Source: Galerina marginata
Lineage: Eukaryota > Basidiomycota > Agaricomycetes > Agaricales > Galerinaceae
Assembly (NCBI GenBank): GCA_023014335.1
Contig: JAECYW010000009.1
Coordinates: forward strand, 1,364,001 to 1,428,000
Length of the DNA stretch: 64,000 nt
Direction of reading: 5' to 3'
A program made the translations under genes and the position numbers. Shown one piece after another: positions 1-10,141 of the stretch. How positions within the stretch are numbered: position 1 is the first letter of the stretch; every line of letters starts with the position of its first letter. Below the pieces are notes generated by a model. It saw only the letters and a list, made by a program, of their open reading frames with translations. It ran no database searches and was not told the DNA's origin.

Positions 1-1003
1 CGACTTTGCGCCGAGTTGTCATTCCAAAATCAAAGATTCAAACGGAGTGTAAATTTCTCAATGAGTAACATACCGACATAGCAGCGTTGTGGACGTCTAT
101 TCGTCAACTTTGATCATTAATGCGGCTGTTGCTCCTAAACGGATCATAAACCTGGTTTGATCGTCATTCCGATCAAAGAAATATGGTCGTAAAATTTAGA
201 ATTTGAATAGTGGACGAAAAATACGACGTGACCAGTCAAATGATGCACTCTACATATGAATTTTCCAGGTTCCAGGTACGATAAGCGCCTCCTCGCCGAT
301 CATGCTCACATATGGCATTTGTTATAAAAAATGTGATTAGTTTCGAAACTCATTCATAAAATTTCAAAGAACGATCGTCCTCCCAAAGCAATTTTAAGTG
401 GCCATAAGATAAGCTCCACTGCATTGTATCGATCGATCCACAACCCCTTATTAGTTAGCTCATAATCACAAGGAGACATACATTTCAACAAGAACACCAA
501 ATTGAATTCGACCCCATGGTGTGGATGGCTGCGATGTTGAGCCCGCCCTACGAGATTCTCTTTGCCACATTGGAGTTATCTGCTCCACACCAGGTACACA
601 ATCATGCGGTATGAGACTAAATATCTGATAATGGTTAGAGTCAGGCCAGTTTGCCAAGTGATCTCTTCCTCATTTTTCAGCAAAGTGGGGCCGATAAGAA
701 AGGGTATGCCAAGGTCTCTTCGGAACGCGACTTTGTTATTGAATAGCGACTCGGCATGGTGCCGGCATAATCTTGGCTGTTTGCCTTGGCACGCTCGGAA
801 ACCGGTTGTCATAAGCGCCCGACCATGATTTATGCTATTTTAAGATTTATCCTTCTTTGGAGATCCAGATTTAGAAAGTTGATCAAGAGAGTTCTCCTGA
901 CACGAATTAACCTAGCTATTGGTGTTGTGGTGCTCGGTACTCCGTAACGTTGACTGCTAATTCGATGAATTTATTCGATGGAAAAACCACTAAGATGATG
1001 GCG
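1..1003. other. Left-edge stretch without a recognised gene
   Basis: Only short overlapping open frames on both strands are seen here, none with a recognisable domain or paralog in the window. A minus-strand frame around 576-812 could be a worn exon, but I cannot tie it to a start or a family. I see no RNA gene or clear repeat. Confidence 0.4.
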
Positions 1004-1981
1004 CTAATCGTGGTCGTTGACGCAGTAGCCTCCCAGCCAAAAACGTACTTCTTTTTGTTCCAAGAATCTTTCTTGGTTCTTATCATCACCCCAACACATG
1101 ATCCCAATATCGTCACATCGCAGCTTCTCTCTATTTTCTGGCTCCATGCCAATGTAACGGATCATTTCAGGGCAAAATAGGCGCCTTTCGCAGAGCGACC
1201 GCTCTTCGTCGTCGTCGATAACTTTCACACCCCGTTTCTGAAGACGAGCAGCATATGCCATACGCGCCATTCTTTTCGCAACGTCGAGAGGAACCATCTT
1301 GATTTGAAACGACTTCATTTTCGTGGTCAAGTGTGGATAAATGGAATAAACATGGTCCGCAGTCAGGAAATTCATTTGCGATGTGAATGCAGACGCAATA
1401 ACAGGTGAGAGACAAGAAGAGGAAGAGGATTCGGATATGAGGATACGTGGACCAGATTCCTGGAAGAACCGTTTAGATATCGAAAAAAGGCCTAGAAATT
1501 GTATTACTTGCCTCTCCACGAAGATTCAAGAAAGATATAGTCCTTAGCAGCCTGGTCTGGTAGGACAATCTGTCTGACACTAAGTAATCAAAATTATCCT
1601 CCAGAAGTGCTTCCCAATATGTGAGGAGCCCATCAGGAACGAAAATATTCAAATTTCCCGGCTTGTCCTACAATTCCGTCAGCTCCGGTCGCTGACAATG
1701 GAGCTGTGACTTGCCTCGCAGAATACGCACGGAGTGATTACAGCTTGCGCGACCGATCCACCGATGACGGACGAGGTGCCATTCAGCGCAGTGAGGAGGG
1801 TGGCAATTCCGTTTATAGGAATAAAAACCGCAAGATTAGAATATACTCTGTCTTGAATCTCAGACTTCACGATGCTTCGCAATCGCGGGTCCAAACCAGC
1901 AAGAACGCTCAAGTGGCCAACATCCACAGACTCTGCCACTTTGGAAAGCATTTCGTTAGGGAGGCCAGAAAACAGGCCCAT
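1004..1981 (-). CDS. F-box protein fused to a degenerate nucleotidyltransferase-like domain (copy A)
   Basis: Three exons (1981-1715, 1667-1512, 1459-1004), all in phase 0, give about 292 residues. The N-terminus (LPNEMLSKVAE, then about 30 residues) reads as an F-box, suggesting an SCF ubiquitin-ligase adaptor. A domain matching the NTase-like protein at 6368-7195 follows. It has a GGSVA motif at the end of exon 1, NLNIFVPDG early in exon 2 where that gene has DLDFYTP, and AFTSQMNFLTA in exon 3 where that gene has FDLTLVMNYIA. All three positions that are acidic in active members are N, N and A here, so a catalytic role is unlikely; a substrate-binding role is inferred. Both introns begin GCAAGT and end AG, that is GC-AG introns. 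The joins are supported by exact alignment to copy B (4544-5508). The gene is divergently paired with 2112-2711. Confidence 0.8.
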
Positions 1982-2111
1982 GATGAGTTTGAGTGCTGAG
2001 AAGACGGTATTTGAGACGTATTTAAGGCCCTCTCCGTCAAATGATCAGACACACTGACGTCATACTGAGACTCGTCGTCCTTACCTTTTATCCTTACGCT
2101 TCCACCACGAT
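1982..2111. promoter_or_regulatory. Putative bidirectional promoter between copy A and its divergent partner
   Basis: Only 130 bp separate the two start codons (minus-strand ATG ending at 1981 and plus-strand ATG at 2112). The second gene pair has the same layout with a 96-bp spacer. Co-regulation is inferred from spacing only; no binding motif was identified. Confidence 0.5.
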
Positions 2112-2711
2112 ATGGCTACCCGCCTCACCGACCCTTCGACTGTAGAGCGCGTCAACAATAATATTGGAATTGAACTTGATAGCAGAGAGGTGATATTATT
2201 TCTCTTTTTATGGGTCAAGCAGAAATAGTAAAATTCCGTCGGTAGGATGGTGCGAAAGCAATAAAGGGCTTCATTTTTGGGACAGGATGCGAAAACCCAA
2301 TGTCCATTGACGTACCACCTCTTCCTCATATTGGAATACCGCATACAATCGACGATCTAGACATAGCGGTATGGGTAACAAGGACTCTGACAACTGCGAT
2401 ACGTGCAGAGTGCCTTAATGACCGCGCGATTAAGGTTGATCACTTCCCATGGGACTCCAAAATTCCTTTGCTCGCCACCTACACAATCATGTGTTCCCAG
2501 AACGTCTGTCATTCTAAATTGCAACGACAATTTTAACAACTCAACCACCGTGTAGCCAGGCTCCAATAAGTGTATTCAACATTTGAGCCGCGAAAAGCTA
2601 TCGTGGTTTGGGGATATTATTGTTTTGAAACAGAAAGAAGCCTCGAATAACGACGTGGTGGATATGCAGGAATCAGACATAGCGCTGATTATTGCCATTG
2701 TTTTGTCGTAA
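2112..2711 (+). CDS. Small GDIIVL-motif protein, divergent partner of copy A
   Basis: Three exons (2112-2189, 2246-2503, 2556-2711), all phase 0, give 163 residues. The product is clearly related to the plus gene at 5605-6156. Shared features include VDHFPWDSKI versus VDRFPVDSRI in exon 2, a conserved exon 2/3 junction, SWFGDIIVLK versus FWTGDIVIVK in exon 3, and the final IALIIAIVLS versus MALITCIVLK. No known enzymatic motif is visible. The alternating hydrophobic pattern suggests a small beta-rich fold. The GDI(I/V) stretch also resembles the GDIVEV motif in the gene at 10142-11284, so it may belong to the same broad multi-copy Agaricomycete family. Function is unknown. The shared spacer with the F-box gene suggests the two proteins act or are expressed together (inference). 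Confidence 0.75.
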
Positions 2712-2984
2712 GAGCTTTAATCCACTATCCATTCCAGTGCAACAAACTCATGAATTTAACGCGCAGATCCATTGAAACCCGAGCTATCAAGCTATAGTTA
2801 CCTCTCAACCATAGCGATTGGTTACATTCTATCCAACTAAATGACGATTTGATTGATTTCCCCTCTTTGTTCCAATAAGATACTGTATATTCGAGCTATA
2901 TCGCGTGCTTTCAATAAAACTAAAGTCGGTGTATTATCAGTCATTCCCCAAATAATAAACTCCAACTACTAAGACGTTTCTTTA

Positions 2985-4155
2985 TCACCTCTCCGACAAA
3001 ATCATATGGCTGTTGTCCGAGATGCATTGTTTGTCCACCCAATCCCGCATATAATCGGAAGGCACAAAAGGTAGATGGGGTACTTCTGGCGCTGTTTTCC
3101 CGCGCTCGGTCATGACTGCCGACACACCGCGAATTTCATAAATCTGCAGGACCCTCGGAATCAAAGAAACATAGAAAGCAAGGCAACAACGTACACGATT
3201 GAACCCAGCGCTAGGGTCGCTTGGACTGATTTGGACGTTTTTACAATGTAAAGATACATTGAAAATCATCAAACTACCTGGCGTTAACTCACACCAGGTA
3301 CGCCACGGTGGTATAAGCTGTCCGGTGTCGTTCAAGATCCAGTTCTGCCTCAACACATCATTATGCAAGTCAAAATAAGGTTTGGAAAAACCACTAAGGA
3401 CGGTAGGTTCATAGAAAGCGCCTAATTTAACTGAACAATATGGATTTAGGGACAACCTTGTATCGATCGAAAACCACTTACCTCCAGCTCTGTCTTTCGA
3501 TTTTTGGACCTTGCAGAGACTTCGGTCGACAGTCTGCCATAAGATAAATTATGGTTTGGACAAAAATGTGAGATCTCCAACCGTATATTTTTCCCAAATT
3601 ATATAAAGTCGATCGGGAAGACCGTCCAACCGCACGCCCCAGTCTTTAATAGACATGGGATGCTTTACGGATCCCATAAGCCAAGAATCGGAACATAATG
3701 GAATAGAAAACACACCAACTCGTTAACACGATCGTTCATAATGTCTTCCTCTTGGAACTTGGAGAGCATACTAAGCTGCCTCTTCCAAGCCGTCACAATT
3801 TCAGGCGTCGCAGAGGCTGGACACTTGATGGCGATGACATCCTGGACGCTATCCCCGTCTTTCATGGGTTTGAACTTTTATTTGGGTCAGAAAAATAACC
3901 AAAAAGTAAGCAATAGAAAGCGATAAATACAAATCGACCGCCTTGACTAAGCCTATTACCGGCGGCTCCAAACTTGGTCCCATCCCGTTTACTCATAACT
4001 TCGCCAAAAATCCAACAATCTCGGTCGCTATCTTTATACTCGTGTCTTGTCAGGTTGATTAAATGCGTCGAAGGATTGCGTATGCTAGCATAAGACACAT
4101 CGCCACCAAGGTAGACGTCGCTGAAGGTCCTGTAGTGCAACGAGACACGATCCAT
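2985..4155 (-). pseudogene. Multi-copy Agaricomycete hypothetical protein, probably broken
   Basis: Minus-strand coding stretches run from an ATG at 4155 (MDRVSLHYRTF) through 3865-3665 to a last exon ending at 2985. The 3' part splices well: a 51-nt intron with donor near 3480 joins a frame containing LIPPWRTWCELTPGSLMIF and VSLHC, and a further 51-nt in-frame intron leads into IYEIRGVSAVM. This tPGsLxxxxVSLHC pattern is, from memory, common in multi-copy Agaricomycete proteins of unknown function. The first exon and the piece at 3865 do not join in phase with any visible splice site. A frame change occurs near 3665, and the piece after it meets an in-frame TAA near 3555. It is therefore either decayed or has exons I cannot resolve. 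No function is assigned. Confidence 0.5.
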
Positions 4156-4543
4156 GGTCAGAATAGCAGGAGGGGGATAAGTTGAGAATACCAATTAACA
4201 AGTAATGTAACTTAGGAGTTTATGAATCGATTTTTCGATCTGCACAAGGAACGATAACGCACCCTGCAACCGCGTCTGGGCACCCAGCATGTGTCAAAGG
4301 ACAAATCAAATTACAAGGCACCGATCACGTCACAAAAGTTATTATTAGACCAGTCAACGACATCTATCCCCGAACGTGGAAGAGCGCTTAAATAATGGTA
4401 GCTACATGATAGTAGCGACGTTCAGATAGTGTACACACAACAATAGGAATTCAATTTTGTGAAACAACCGTAGTCGCAAATACGAAGCATGATGATACGT
4501 CAAAGAATTAAATCTTTCGAAATGGATAGATAGTCGTTGATGA

Positions 4544-5508
4544 TTAGCCAACAGGATCGCTCCTTCCAAAATTCGGACACAATTGATTGGTACAAAGTCC
4601 TCCCTGCCAAAAAACCACATCATTTTGGCGAAGAAAGTACTCCGGTATGGTCTTTAACCATTCTGCGTGACTGGATGGCCAAGTGATACCACCCCACGAC
4701 ATAATAGCAATTCCATTTTGGCGAAAGGAATAGCGCACTTGATTTTTACAGTAAATATTGCATGGTCTTTGCAGCGCACTCGGGTCAATGATAGCGCTGT
4801 CGTCGGGGTGCTTAGTGAGCAAACCATTCTCGAGGGAAGCGGCATGACGATACGTTTTTCCTCTTGTTGTTAAATTAGGAAAAGCGCAGTATATATGACT
4901 GGCGGTCATAAAATTCGCTTGGCAAGTAAATTCGGCGCCAAAAATTGCAGTAATATTAGAAGCGCCTTTGCTTTCGGCAAGTAATATCACCGCGCCCTAA
5001 CTAGCTTTCAGAGGGTTTCCATAAGTTGAAATGATTCTTACCTTTTTTCGTAAAATTCGAATATTTCTTAAGGCATATCCTTTTAATTCGCCCTTTGGAA
5101 GCATTTCCACTTCGTAACCTGCTTGCAGGAAGTAGCGAACCCACGGACAAATATACTCGAACGAGGTGAATAAATTCAGGTTATTCGGAAACTGCTGGAA
5201 GTAGGCCGTGCGTGAATTACCATTAAATCAAAATACTAACGACATACCTCGACGAAGTTTTCGGGACAAATCACGTACTGAGCAACAGAACCTCCAATCA
5301 CGGATTTGCTCTCGGCCAACAGAGCAAAAAAATCCGCATACGGAACATTCAAGTATCGAGTGACGAGGAAGATGACTCGCATCCTTAGGACCGACCTCCC
5401 AATTTCGGAAAAGGATACGCAAACGAGGTAAAAGGAATATAGATCGCGACAGTTCATTTCCTTTAAAATATGATACCATATGTCGATTGAAAATGAACTT
5501 CGGTACAT
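4544..5508 (-). CDS. F-box protein fused to a degenerate nucleotidyltransferase-like domain (copy B)
   Basis: Exons 5508-5248, 5191-5042 and 4996-4544 (phase 0 throughout) give about 287 residues. The F-box-like N-terminus (SIDIWYHILKEMN...) is followed by GGSVAQYVI, then NLNLFTSFEY in exon 2, then AEFTCQANFMTA and PNLTTRG in exon 3. These align position for position with copy A and with the 6368-7195 protein, whose equivalents are SGSAVL, DLDFYTP, FDLTLVMNYIA and PETTLRG. The D-x-D pair is N-x-N and the third acid is shifted to E, so activity is doubtful. Unlike copy A, its introns are ordinary GT-AG. The start at 5508 was chosen because it places the F-box at the N-terminus as in copy A; an in-frame ATG at 5664 is possible but would overlap the divergent gene. 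Confidence 0.78.
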
Positions 5509-5604
5509 AGTGGTTGAAATGACAGATGAAGCGCTAGGTTTCACCTTAAAAGTGGATGTCAAGGATGACGTGAAAGTGAAACAGTCTTCTTCCTCTCTAC
5601 AACC
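5509..5604. promoter_or_regulatory. Putative bidirectional promoter between copy B and its divergent partner
   Basis: A 96-bp spacer separates the divergent start codons at 5508 (minus) and 5605 (plus). It matches the arrangement at 1982-2111. No specific motif is claimed. Confidence 0.45.
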
Positions 5605-6156
5605 ATGGACGAAATTCAGGCCCGAAATAACGCCGCCCTTCAAAAGATAGGAACGGTGGGACACTCTCAGATTAATATCATCACATCAATTTAACTACGC
5701 CCATAGAAACCCATTGTGGGCCTATTGCTGTCCGCTTTTTGCGAAAGACCAGAAAAAATTTATATTTTACCAACGTCTGCCGCTCAAACGGCAACTCACA
5801 TCCCCGACTTAGACTTAGGGGCGTGGATTCCTCCTCTGATAGATGGCGAAATTATCAGCAGTTGTATCCAAGACCAACTGATTCACGTGGACCGCTTTCC
5901 TGTGGACAGTCGAATTGCATTGCAGGAAACATTCACAATTGTGATCACAGACAAGGTACGTCGTTAATCACGCCGTCACAACACAAGATAAGCCAAAGTT
6001 GATTAGCCCACTCAAAACGAATGCGTTCGAAGGCTATCGTCAGACATGATTTTTTGGACAGGAGATATCGTCATTGTCAAACATAACGCAAGCAACCTAT
6101 TAATAGATGTGGAAGACAAAGATATGGCTTTGATAACGTGTATTGTGCTAAAGTAA
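5605..6156 (+). CDS. Small GDIVIV-motif protein, divergent partner of copy B
   Basis: Exons 5605-5655, 5707-5955 and 6007-6156 are all phase 0 and give 149 residues. Exon lengths and junctions mirror those of 2112-2711. Conserved landmarks are IHVDRFPVDSRIAL, the segment around NECVRRLSSDMIFW, GDIVIVKHN, and a C-terminus ending CIVLK. No signal peptide, membrane segment or catalytic motif is visible. The family is unknown to me beyond its being repeated in Agaricomycete genomes. Position and orientation relative to the F-box gene are preserved in both copies, so the pair was duplicated as a unit. Confidence 0.75.
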
Positions 6157-6367
6157 AGTCAAATTCTTAACTCTAAGATCGTTATATTAACCATAACTCT
6201 CAGCCTTATTGAACGAGGAACTTTTCAGAGGAAAAGGATGGCAAAGATTAGGTGACGAGCGAGTGATTAGACAACGTATTTGCGTCGAATGACGTCTATC
6301 CAAGACAATTACATAGGGGATTGATGAGTTTGTTGGCAGAAAATAGCTTTGTCGTCCTTCTTTCACG

Positions 6368-7195
6368 ATGATGGATTCCAACTATCCTTATAAAGAGGCC
6401 ACAGTGACCGAACGAATGACTATATTGAACAAATTTACTCAAATCACCCAAACGTACGACCTCGGCCCTGTCACCAATATTCTACAAGCAATGAAACTGT
6501 CCAGAGCCGTACTATCAGGCTCAGCCGTATTACCTCTGTTTACCGCGAAGGAATTTGAGCCAGCCGACCTCGACTTCTACACGCCCAATTCATCTCTTCA
6601 ACCCCTTCGCCAGTTGCTGCTGGCTCGAGGATACAACGAAAGACTCATTAGAGATTATGCCGCCTTTCCTTCATCTAGCGTGTCACAAGTTTACAAATTC
6701 AAACGGGAGAATAAAGCTCTTCACATCGTCGTTTCCAATACGGAATCGGCTCTTCAACCTATCCTACAGTTCGACCTCACTCTGGTCATGAACTACATCG
6801 CTTGGTACGGCGCCGTATGTCTCTATCCTGAGACGACTCTACGGGGAATGGGCATCATTAATCCACGACCAAATTCGAATCCGGCCTTTCATAATAAATA
6901 TATAGCTCGCGGATACAAAGTCGTGGATCAAATCACGGACGAGGAACATTTCTGTTGCCATGAAATACGGTCCCTTCTTGACGACGAAGTTTTCTTTATA
7001 CCATTTCCCGACATGCACAAAGACTTAGACTTTTATGAAAGTCTTTTAGTTTGGCAAATGGCGGGACAGTGCTGCGATCGAAAGCCTCGAAGAGGTTTTT
7101 CTTTTGATAATCGAGGCGATATCAGTAAGCAGGACTTATTCCCGGATCCTATATCAAACAGTCTAAACTTTGTTTTCTCAGGATGGATAGACTGA
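6368..7195 (+). CDS. Nucleotidyltransferase-fold protein with intact G-S / D-x-D / D signature
   Basis: A single open exon of 275 residues starts at ATG 6368; a second Met codon follows immediately. Near residue 51 there is LSGSAVLPLF, then about 15 residues later ADLDFYTP, and further on LQFDLTLVMNYIAWYG. This is the hG(G/S)...DhDh...D layout of the polymerase-beta-type NTase superfamily. The C-terminal half (ARGYKVVD, then an acidic stretch and FYESLLVWQMAGQC) also aligns with copies A and B, which carry an N-terminal F-box absent here. It may transfer a nucleotide to an unknown substrate. Its occurrence beside two catalytically altered relatives suggests a family split into active and binding-only forms, which is inference. 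Confidence 0.72.
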   Translation: MMDSNYPYKEATVTERMTILNKFTQITQTYDLGPVTNILQAMKLSRAVLSGSAVLPLFTAKEFEPADLDFYTPNSSLQPLRQLLLARGYNERLIRDYAAFPSSSVSQVYKFKRENKALHIVVSNTESALQPILQFDLTLVMNYIAWYGAVCLYPETTLRGMGIINPRPNSNPAFHNKYIARGYKVVDQITDEEHFCCHEIRSLLDDEVFFIPFPDMHKDLDFYESLLVWQMAGQCCDRKPRRGFSFDNRGDISKQDLFPDPISNSLNFVFSGWID

Positions 7196-7260
7196 CAATG
7201 GAAACGGAAATAGGGGCGAATGACATCGATTTCCTATGTACGACTAATTCAAAAATCTAT

Positions 7261-9504
7261 CTATCTAACTAATTTACGACCACTACGCATAGTCCTTGTA
7301 TTGAGTTCTGAAAGCTCAGAGGTTTCGGGATCATTGGCTAATATATTCCTGCGCTTCTTTTTCGTTGGTTCTTTGTTTTTAATGTTCGACACCAGCGGGC
7401 GTTTGCGATGTGATGCTCCGACAACTTCTAAAGGCCGACAACCCTTGGGCTTGGCATCCCCTACTTTCTTTTCCGTCCATGCCGCCTGGATAAAAACAGA
7501 AAAGCTATAAGGACCTAGTGTCGTCGCATTGAATATGTTTCGAACATCATGATCCATGGGCATCACGTTCTGTAATGTACTCAGATTACAAAACGAATCG
7601 GACAACACCAGGAATGCTCACCAACGTTGGCCACCATTCGACTCCAGGAACGGCAGTAATGGGAGTATATACGTGATAAGACTTGTTTGAGGATTTCCCT
7701 CTGGGAATATCTATAATATAATTTTGCAATCTAATGCGACTGTACCGCGTTTCTTTTGGAGGCACCGATGGCATTTCAGTATCCTTGTAGAAGGTAGTAG
7801 CAGAATCGGAAGAATCAGGAACTATAAATTATTGAATTAGCTTGAAAAGACGAAACCAAATAAAAAGAATCAGATTGACCTTTCGCAATGCCAGAAGATT
7901 GGATCACCGCACGGGGGTTCAATAAATCTCTTTGATGCATCGCGTCCAGGATCCGTTGATCTACAGAGACATACTGCTTCCGATAGCACAACACATGTTT
8001 CATAAAGCGTTCGTGTGCATCGTGATTCATACGGAAAGGCTTGGATCCAGAAACGTAAGGGAAAGGCTTCGTAGAAAGCAAGCGTAACCTCTCCAACTGA
8101 TAATCAATGACACCTTGTCGAAACCTCCTCCAAAGATCATCATCCACGCAAACAAAATAAGCAGGCATGCATGGGTGAATTAATATACTGCAAAGCATAT
8201 CAATGGTCTCTTGCGCTCCATATCCATTGAAGACCTTTTGATTTCCCTTAACTGCGAGGAAAATCCCTGTGCTGGTCTCAATGGCTATTGTTGTCAGGCG
8301 CCATCGATTCAGAGCGTCGAGCGCTTGCGTTGGCTCCGATGAATAGACGGGACCGTGCGTTGAACTCCAAAGTATTGGCCAAAGCTGAAAAAAAAAGGTT
8401 GAATCAAAATGAACCATGGTCACATAGAATTACTCACCGACGACCCTGGTTGCAGATCCGATGATAAAATGGCCCTCTTTAAAGCCAAAATATGACAGGT
8501 AATCATGACATTATGATCCACAAAGACCAGAGTCCAGTCCGGTCTCACGAAAGCGGCCTGCATAGACAATTGTTGGATATTTCCAGCAGGACCACTTCGA
8601 CAGTTTGAAGGAACTAAGAATGTTTGACTCTTGGTACCGCGACCCACGGCGCCTTCAGCCAACATAGTATGATAGACGTCTGTTGGAATCCAGAGACAAT
8701 GCCCCTCGACTCCAAAACAAACGCGTATAAGAAACTATGACATAAAAACAATTTAATGTAATAGGTCAACATCGAAAAACGAAAAACGTTACATTGTTGA
8801 TAGCCAGCACTATCTCTTTCCCTCGCGACGCGCTAAGAAGTTCACCTTTAATTTCGAGAGCGTTAACGATGTCGGTGGCCGGTTTACCATTGAGGTGCGT
8901 TACGTCGGGCTACGGAAACAAAACAAATGAGCCTTCAAAAAGCTCCGTACAACTTATTTAACTAACCATATTAGCTTCGCATCCTTTTAACACAACCATT
9001 GAAGCTATAGGCGGTGAAGCATGCTCGCCAGCAAACTTTCAAAGGTATGGCCACATCAACTGCGAAACTGAAAAGACAAGTATGATACGCACTTCGGATA
9101 AATTAACCTCAACTGCATCATCGTACTCCTCCTCGTCTACCATATCAACCTGAGTGCAAGCTTTACATACAACCGGAGATGGAACGTCTTTTTTTCTTCC
9201 CACTTTCGACTTGACTGGCCGCTTTTTAGCTTCAGGTAGCGAATGGAACACAGGGTCATCATCCGCGCATCTATGCAACGTCACAGTTTGCCGATTCCCA
9301 TCCACCTGAGCGCAACAAGCAGCGTGGAAGACAAACACACCTATATTTATGACGAATAAACTTCCCTGTCAGAGTTATCGTGTCAGTCCTCCACACACCG
9401 TGCTCATCCCGATGACTGGCTGGTAACTTCGAAGTTTCACCTGGCCGAGAAGCCATATGGGCAATTTCCCGTAAAAAATATGCGACAACGAAACTCTCCG
9501 GCAT
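7261..9504 (-). CDS. Large multi-exon hypothetical protein of a repeated Agaricomycete family
   Basis: Coding pieces run down the minus strand. They are an N-terminal exon from ATG 9504 (MPESFVVAYFLREIAHM), a charged piece near 9300-9080 with KRPVKSKVGRKK, short exons near 8930-8700, 8665-8425 (VGRGTKSQTFLVPS), 8390-7880 (WPILWSSTHGPVYSS, then ALDALNRWRLTTIAI), 7780-7620, and a last exon ending at 7261 with PTKKKRRN. The basic clusters look like nuclear localisation signals. The ILWSSxxGxVY...AxxALxxWRLxTIA block resembles a common unnamed Agaricomycete family, from recollection. Not all joins were resolved, notably near 9370-9310, so exact exon borders are uncertain. No function can be given. 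Confidence 0.6.
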
Positions 9505-10141
9505 ATAGGGCGACGAATAAATTTAATGAACCACAGCAGGAAAAAGAAAAAGAATGGCGGGAGGACAAGAATTAAATTTGGTGTCCGACGCGCGTCATCA
9601 CGTTGTCACATGATCGCGAATAAAATTCCAACATAAGACATAAAACACCGCGCGAAAACAGCTGAATCGCATCAGACGTTCCAATATTGGCCTAACACAC
9701 CTTATAGTAATACACTAACCCGTAACAATTGGTTTTCGTACTCTAACTTTCCTAATGATTGCCGAAAGAAGACAACTCCGAGCTGCAAGCCCTTCAGAGC
9801 CTACAACCCGCACGTAGACATGGACGATGACATATTTGACATAAAACATGCTTACGCTGATATAGTTTACTTTACTAATTCTTAATAAAGACTACAACCG
9901 ACCCGTACTGGGAAGAGGGTGGCAGAACAGAACTCAATGCTTCGCAAAATATGCTGTGCATTTAGGGCATGCAGATTGCTTATATAATATATCGATCTCA
10001 GTGCCAGGAATACGCACATGCGAATCCGCAATATTTTGGAGGCCTTACATTGCTCATTATACTATTCCAATATAGAATCACATTCACAATAAAAAACAAA
10101 GATCGCGTTCATACTATCCTACCACATTACAATACCCCATC
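9505..10141. other. Gene-free stretch
   Basis: AT-rich sequence with only short frames and no domain. The plus frame 9969-10187 overlaps the 3' end of the minus gene and is treated as chance. Confidence 0.5.
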
